From assembly GCA_026129135.1 (NCBI GenBank), contig JAHCIQ010000003.1, forward strand, positions 310,001-374,000: a stretch of 64,000 nucleotides of DNA, written 5' to 3'. The notes beneath the pieces are model-generated. The model was not told the origin of the DNA. It made no database searches and saw only the letters and a list, made by a program, of their open reading frames with translations. This DNA comes from Cyanobacteria bacterium TGS_CYA1 (GTDB taxonomy: Bacteria > Cyanobacteriota > Vampirovibrionia > Obscuribacterales > Obscuribacteraceae). The translations under genes and the position numbers were made by a program. Shown piece by piece: positions 60,368-64,000 of the stretch (position 1 is the first letter of the stretch; each line of letters starts with the position of its first letter).

Positions 60368-61561
60368 ATGAGCGAAATTGACGCCAACATAAACAAAGAT
60401 ATGCGCATTGGAGATTTTCTCAGTGCGCTCGATATTGTTTCTCCCAAAAAGTTAGAGATGGCTTTGCGCCTGGTCGAAAGTCATAAATTGCCTATCGGTA
60501 AATGTCTCGTGGCGCATGGTCTTGTAGCGAATGACGAATTGCCTAAACTGCTCGAATTGCATGGGCTGCTGCGCAAAGGCAAAATAGACCTTGAACAAGC
60601 CAGAGATGCTTTTGCCTTGGCGCGTAAGCAAGGCTCTTCCGTTCGAGATGCTCTTGCCCATATGGGCTATGATGAAATTTTAGAAAAGCAGAATATTCGC
60701 ATGGGCGAGTTGCTTGTTTCGGCCGAACTGATAGACGCCGGCGAGCTTGAATCGGCTCTCGATTTGCAAAAGCTTTGCGGACTGCCTATTGGAAAAATTC
60801 TGGCTATCGATCTTGGAGTTCCTCAAGGCTTGATCGATGCAGTGGCTAAAATGCAGTCTCAATTGCAAAACGATGAAATCAGTCATGAAGAGGCTATCGA
60901 GAAGCTGAAGCGCATGCCGCTTGAATTTATTTCTCAACGCATCGAGCTAGATACTCAAATAAGTTTTCTAGACCTGCTAGTCCTGGGCAAAATACTCGAT
61001 TCACGCGAAGCTAAAACGGCAACCAATTTTGCCAAAAAGAACGAATTGAATATCGATACGGTTGTAGAAAGTTTCAACTGGCTCGATTACAACCTGGTAT
61101 CAGCCATATCTGGTCTTTCTTTGATGCTAGAATTCGGATATGTCACCGCACACGATGCCACAGAATTCGTGAAAGAAAAGGTGCATGCTCAAGCACGTGA
61201 AGAAGACCGCATTTCGCTCTATCAGTTTCTTTTAGCTTGCGGCTTCCTTACTGAAGCCAAAGTACGCAAATTGACTAGGCTGATGCTTTCCAAGCTATGC
61301 GACCTGGGTAATATCATTAATCTCGATCTAGGTCCAGAAACTCCTTCGGACACTGTTAAAGAAGTGATAATGGATGTTTATCTCAAAGATGAATATCTGC
61401 GTAAAGTACTTACAGATTTATACGGTTCGCCCAAGAACCTCATAAACTGTGCGCAATCGATGGTCAACCTCATCAATCTATATGGCACCGACCTGGACAA
61501 AGCCCTTTTATGTCTGGCTCGAGAACGTTACAAAGCGTATTTACCGGTTCTATCCAAATAA
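60368..61561 (+). CDS. Repeat protein of MshEN/GspE-N-like units, no ATPase
   Basis: The 397 residues are a string of helical units similar to the N-terminal domain of type II secretion and pilus ATPases: MRIGDFLSALDIVSPKKLEM, LPIGKCLVAHGLVANDELPK and MGELLVSAELIDAGELESAL then LPIGKILAIDLGVPQGL. The L-G-x-L-x-x-x-G-x-I pattern is the MshEN signature, known to bind c-di-GMP in MshE. At least three full and several degenerate copies are seen. No Walker motif follows, so this is not an ATPase. c-di-GMP binding is inference. It is cytoplasmic, 11 bases after dat. Confidence 0.65.
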   Translation: MSEIDANINKDMRIGDFLSALDIVSPKKLEMALRLVESHKLPIGKCLVAHGLVANDELPKLLELHGLLRKGKIDLEQARDAFALARKQGSSVRDALAHMGYDEILEKQNIRMGELLVSAELIDAGELESALDLQKLCGLPIGKILAIDLGVPQGLIDAVAKMQSQLQNDEISHEEAIEKLKRMPLEFISQRIELDTQISFLDLLVLGKILDSREAKTATNFAKKNELNIDTVVESFNWLDYNLVSAISGLSLMLEFGYVTAHDATEFVKEKVHAQAREEDRISLYQFLLACGFLTEAKVRKLTRLMLSKLCDLGNIINLDLGPETPSDTVKEVIMDVYLKDEYLRKVLTDLYGSPKNLINCAQSMVNLINLYGTDLDKALLCLARERYKAYLPVLSK

Positions 61562-62890
61562 ATGTCGCAAGAATTAAAGTCGCATACATCCTGGAGCCTG
61601 GGACAAACACAAAGCCCGCTCACAGGATATGTGGGATTATTAGCCATACTTCTTTGTACTTTGTCTTTGACCTTTTGTCTTTTGAATTTTCATGGTGTCG
61701 AACATCAAGCACTGTGGCCGCTGCATAAACCGCTTTGCTGGCTGATTATTTTTATTGCCATGGTATGCACAGAAGTTTTCGTATTCAAAACGCATCAAAG
61801 AAATTTCGATTTCAAAAATGGGAGAGTTTTAGACAAATCAGCCTGGCAACGAGTGTTTGCCCGTTTTTTTGCGCTCATGCTTTGCTTTCTTGTTTCTGCT
61901 TTGGTGGTAGTGCCGATGACACTACTTTTTCTTTCCTTTTTGCCCTTTTATATATTATTCGTGCCTTTTATTATTCTTGGCTCGCTGCCGTATTTTATTC
62001 TGGTAGAAAAATTTTCCAAATTAGACAAAGACGGTCCTACAGATGAAATTCTCCTTTTAGCTCAGATTCTTATGCCGGGACTTGCAGGGCAGACTAGCGA
62101 ATCTGCAGATATGAAGAGAGAGCATATGCTCAATTTATTGCGCGGCATAATAATCAAGTCCTATTTCATCCCTTTCATGACTGTCAGTTGCAGTACTTAC
62201 TGGGGACTCTGGCAAATAAACGTTTTGTCGCTCATTCAGACTTTAGGCTCTAATCCCAGTCTTGCTAATATTCCGCAAGGACTTTTAGCCAGACAAATTT
62301 GCATGCCATTGCTTGAATTTACTATAGTTGTCGACATTACTATTGCGATGCTTGGTTATATTTCTTCCTGCCGATTGCTTGATACTCAATTTACTTCTGC
62401 CGATCCGGGCCCTTGCGGTTGGATATCTGCATTGGCTTGTTATCCGCCTTTTAACCTGGTTTTCGAGACCATGCTTTTAAATCATATTTGTTTTGATCCA
62501 CATGAAATGAATCTCTACCTTCAAAGTCCTGCGGTATTAATTGTAGTGTCAGTTATTTGTCTCGTTTTAATTTCAATTTACAGTCTTGCCACAGTTATGT
62601 TCGGGCTAAGATTCTCGAATCTAACTAATCGCGGCATTATATCGAGCGGGCCTTACAAAATCGTTCGCCATCCAGCCTATATCGCAAAAAACATTTTCTG
62701 GTGGTTCGCTCTGATGCCATGGTTTATGGCAAATGGTGCCAACTCTCTGGGTCCTGTTCTCATACTCATTGTTTTGAATTTATTCTATGTATGGCGTGCG
62801 CTAACAGAGGAAAAGCATTTGATGCGAGAAGAACATTATCAAGAATATTGCAAACAGGTTAAATGGCGTTTTATCCCGGGTTTGGTTTAA
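61562..62890 (+). CDS. Polytopic membrane protein with isoprenylcysteine-methyltransferase-like C-terminus
   Basis: It begins at the base after the stop of the previous gene. About eight hydrophobic helices occur in 442 residues. The last ~110 match the ICMT/PEMT-type methyltransferase: IISSGPYKIVRHPAYIAKNI with RHP, and YVWRALTEEKHLMREEHYQE ending with EEH-x-YCKQV. These bind S-adenosylmethionine at the membrane face and methylate lipids or thiols. The N-terminal ~330 residues, with six helices, have no known homolog to me; this is an unusual fusion. No further gene is coupled downstream. Confidence 0.75.
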   Translation: MSQELKSHTSWSLGQTQSPLTGYVGLLAILLCTLSLTFCLLNFHGVEHQALWPLHKPLCWLIIFIAMVCTEVFVFKTHQRNFDFKNGRVLDKSAWQRVFARFFALMLCFLVSALVVVPMTLLFLSFLPFYILFVPFIILGSLPYFILVEKFSKLDKDGPTDEILLLAQILMPGLAGQTSESADMKREHMLNLLRGIIIKSYFIPFMTVSCSTYWGLWQINVLSLIQTLGSNPSLANIPQGLLARQICMPLLEFTIVVDITIAMLGYISSCRLLDTQFTSADPGPCGWISALACYPPFNLVFETMLLNHICFDPHEMNLYLQSPAVLIVVSVICLVLISIYSLATVMFGLRFSNLTNRGIISSGPYKIVRHPAYIAKNIFWWFALMPWFMANGANSLGPVLILIVLNLFYVWRALTEEKHLMREEHYQEYCKQVKWRFIPGLV

Positions 62891-62892
62891 GC

Positions 62893-62934
62893 ACGAACAC
62901 GAACACGAACACGAACACAAACACAAACACGAAG
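62893..62934. repeat. 6-base tandem repeat (ACGAAC)n
   Basis: Seven 6-base units lie directly after the stop at 62890: ACGAAC four times, ACAAAC twice and one ACGAAG. It is intergenic, so unit changes would not shift a frame. The antisense reading as a Cys/Ser-rich ORF is an artefact of the repeat. Confidence 0.9.
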
Positions 62935-62973
62935 AACTGTAAAAATAAGTGCCTTTCAAATCGCTGCCTACTT

Positions 62974-62991
62974 CCGCCATTTTCATGGCGG
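62974..62991. terminator. Short GC-rich hairpin between genes
   Basis: CCGCCAT (62974-62980), loop TTTC and ATGGCGG (62985-62991) form a perfect 7-pair stem. It lies between genes at 62890 and 63029. No T tract follows, so it may be a transcript-end stabiliser or an incomplete terminator. Confidence 0.4.
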
Positions 62992-63028
62992 TGCTAAGTT
63001 CGAATTAGGCGGGTAAGAGGGTGGCGAA

Positions 63029-63490
63029 ATGCTTGCAATTAAGTTTTTGCCTGTTTGGGTTTTGAACCCAATCAGAATTTTGGGTTGGCTTGGGCTGTCT
63101 GCAGCCCTGTTTTTGTGGGGAATATATATTCAGATGTGGCGCTTTGGCATCATCAAGTATGCGTGTATGCAAGAGTTCACGCCAGAGATGAATCAGCATC
63201 TATACTTCGTTTATCATCCTCTGGTAGCAGTTGAGAGTCAGATCGCGATTTGGCTTTCTGGATTTGTTCTGGCCATTTTAATTTTAGAGCTTAGATTTGG
63301 TGCGCAAGCGGTTCCTCAGGGTATTTCAATTTTGAAATGGTTCTGGAAACATCCTCTTTGGACTTTTCTTTTTGCTGGAGCAGGGCTCTATTTTTACGGG
63401 CCACCCAATTATTTTCTTCATCCTGGACTGTTTGTATTGAGTGCAATTGCGCCACTCTCTACTTTATTTGCTCCAGGTCGGCGTAGTTAG
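63029..63490 (+). CDS. Membrane protein, unknown function
   Basis: This 153-residue protein has four hydrophobic helices: ILGWLGLSAALFLWGIYIQM, WLSGFVLAILILEL, TFLFAGAGLYFYGPP and LHPGLFVLSAIAPLSTLF. AAGAGGGTGGCGAA precedes ATG 63029, a strong site. No domain was recognised. The end overlaps the converging gene by 32 bases. Confidence 0.75.
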   Translation: MLAIKFLPVWVLNPIRILGWLGLSAALFLWGIYIQMWRFGIIKYACMQEFTPEMNQHLYFVYHPLVAVESQIAIWLSGFVLAILILELRFGAQAVPQGISILKWFWKHPLWTFLFAGAGLYFYGPPNYFLHPGLFVLSAIAPLSTLFAPGRRS

Positions 63491-64000
63491 CCGTTTGTTC
63501 TAGCCATTGATCGAAAATAGAGCTGAAGTCACAAGCAAGATATAAAGGCTTGATGCGCAGATTTCTATATCCCTGGTCGGTGTGCTCGTATAAAAGAGCA
63601 AATGGTCCTGACTGCCATTGCTCGAAATTATATGTGCCGCTACCATCATGAAAATCGGCTTTGTATGCGCGAATTAGTTCTTTGGGATTGAGTTGATTGA
63701 AGAGCAATTCGCACAATGCTTCTTGCTTGAAAGATAAATCCAGTTCGCTCAGCAAATTTGATTCAGTCAATAAAAATGACTGTAAAATTTCGCTTGAAAC
63801 AGGCTTTTTATCTGCTTTCTTGTAAGAGGCAAAAGCTGGAAGATTGATTTCGTCACCGTCTGCGTTTTCGTATTTGAGCCATCCGGATTTTTCTAAATCC
63901 GGCTGCAGATTCGATTCGTCCAGAGCCTGGACGAAAAATTTTTGTATTTGCGGGTTAGATATTTTTTCGAAGTTGAGCATGATGCCGTTGTCGTCTAGAT
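63459..64000 (-). CDS. Protein of unknown function, probably truncated by the window edge
   Basis: The frame contains ATG 63980, but it stays open to the window edge and continues as LDDNGIMLNFEKISNP, which looks like coding sequence, and no ribosome-binding site precedes 63980. The true start may lie outside. The visible ~180 residues are acidic, helical and cytoplasmic: FFVQALDESNLQPDLEKSGW, GDEINLPAFASYKKADKKPV and GTYNFEQWQSGPFALLYEHT. No family was recognised. It converges with the membrane-protein gene. Confidence 0.65.
   Translation of the reverse strand, partial: LDDNGIMLNFEKISNPQIQKFFVQALDESNLQPDLEKSGWLKYENADGDEINLPAFASYKKADKKPVSSEILQSFLLTESNLLSELDLSFKQEALCELLFNQLNPKELIRAYKADFHDGSGTYNFEQWQSGPFALLYEHTDQGYRNLRIKPLYLACDFSSIFDQWLEQTANYADLEQIK

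Noticed and set aside
62801..62986. Minus-strand Cys/Ser-rich 61-codon frame
   Set aside because: Its composition comes from the ACGAAC repeat read on the opposite strand; no support as protein.
1..64000. CRISPR arrays, insertion sequences, integrases, prophage, toxin-antitoxin or photosynthesis genes
   Set aside because: None was found: no regularly spaced repeats with unique spacers, no transposase or integrase motifs, and no relevant proteins.

Overview
The window looks like chromosomal DNA of a bacterium related to Cyanobacteria, most plausibly a non-photosynthetic Melainabacteria/Vampirovibrionia member of the Obscuribacterales type. This is inference from gene content: a cyanobacteria-like ribosomal cluster (no rpsD between rpsK and rpoA, and rplQ followed by truA-rplM-rpsI), many secreted TPR proteins and lipoproteins, a leucine-rich-repeat Ser/Thr kinase, DUF4384 proteins and a CHAD (polyphosphate-binding) protein. 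No photosynthesis gene, prophage, insertion sequence or CRISPR array was seen. TGA is an ordinary stop.

Region 1-17 kb is the S10-spc-alpha ribosomal superoperon on the + strand: the tail of rplC, rplD-rplW-rplB-rpsS-rplV-rpsC-rplP-rpmC-rpsQ, rplN-rplX-rplE-rpsN-rpsH-rplF-rplR-rpsE-rpmD-rplO, then secY-adk-map-infA-rpmJ-rpsM-rpsK-rpoA-rplQ-truA-rplM-rpsI, closed by a strong terminator at 16985-17024. Oddities are lysine/alanine-rich or disordered extensions on L4, L24, S5, L30 and RNA polymerase alpha, and structured gaps before rpmJ and rpsK.

Region 17-31 kb: a lipoprotein and a TMTC-like membrane/TPR protein (+), then a seven-gene minus-strand unit (27938 down to 20196) holding two GT4 glycosyltransferases, a CHAD protein, thioredoxin reductase, a heme-oxygenase-like protein, a YyaL/DUF255 thioredoxin-fold protein and a small membrane protein. 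A GT2 glycosyltransferase follows whose start codon lies in a perfect inverted repeat. Next comes a tandem paralog pair of secreted proteins, one broken by an in-frame TGA, and then tRNA-Lys(CTT) and tRNA-Arg(TCT).

Region 31-46 kb is envelope and signalling accessory DNA: two DUF4384 proteins, a possible three-element RNA switch ahead of a tiny membrane ORF, small membrane peptides, a secreted protein with repeated FG-type modules and a Q-rich tract, the LRR kinase, an SRPBCC-like protein, a possible papain-fold protein, DoxX and a large VIT/vWA-like membrane protein.

Region 46-64 kb holds a SixA-type phosphatase, a SpoU methyltransferase with a zinc ribbon, an operon of tandem YbjQ-like proteins, a GT-C membrane protein with a lipoprotein, a scattered TadE/TadG set without Tad ATPases, and a five-gene operon (58577-62890) of a membrane protein, a secreted heavy-metal-associated domain protein, a D-amino-acid-transaminase-like enzyme, a MshEN-like repeat protein and an isoprenylcysteine-methyltransferase-like membrane protein. 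The best candidates for undescribed biology are the YbjQ tandem operon, the ATPase-less TadE/G cluster, the RNA element at 33248-33341 and the start-codon inverted repeat at 28359-28426.
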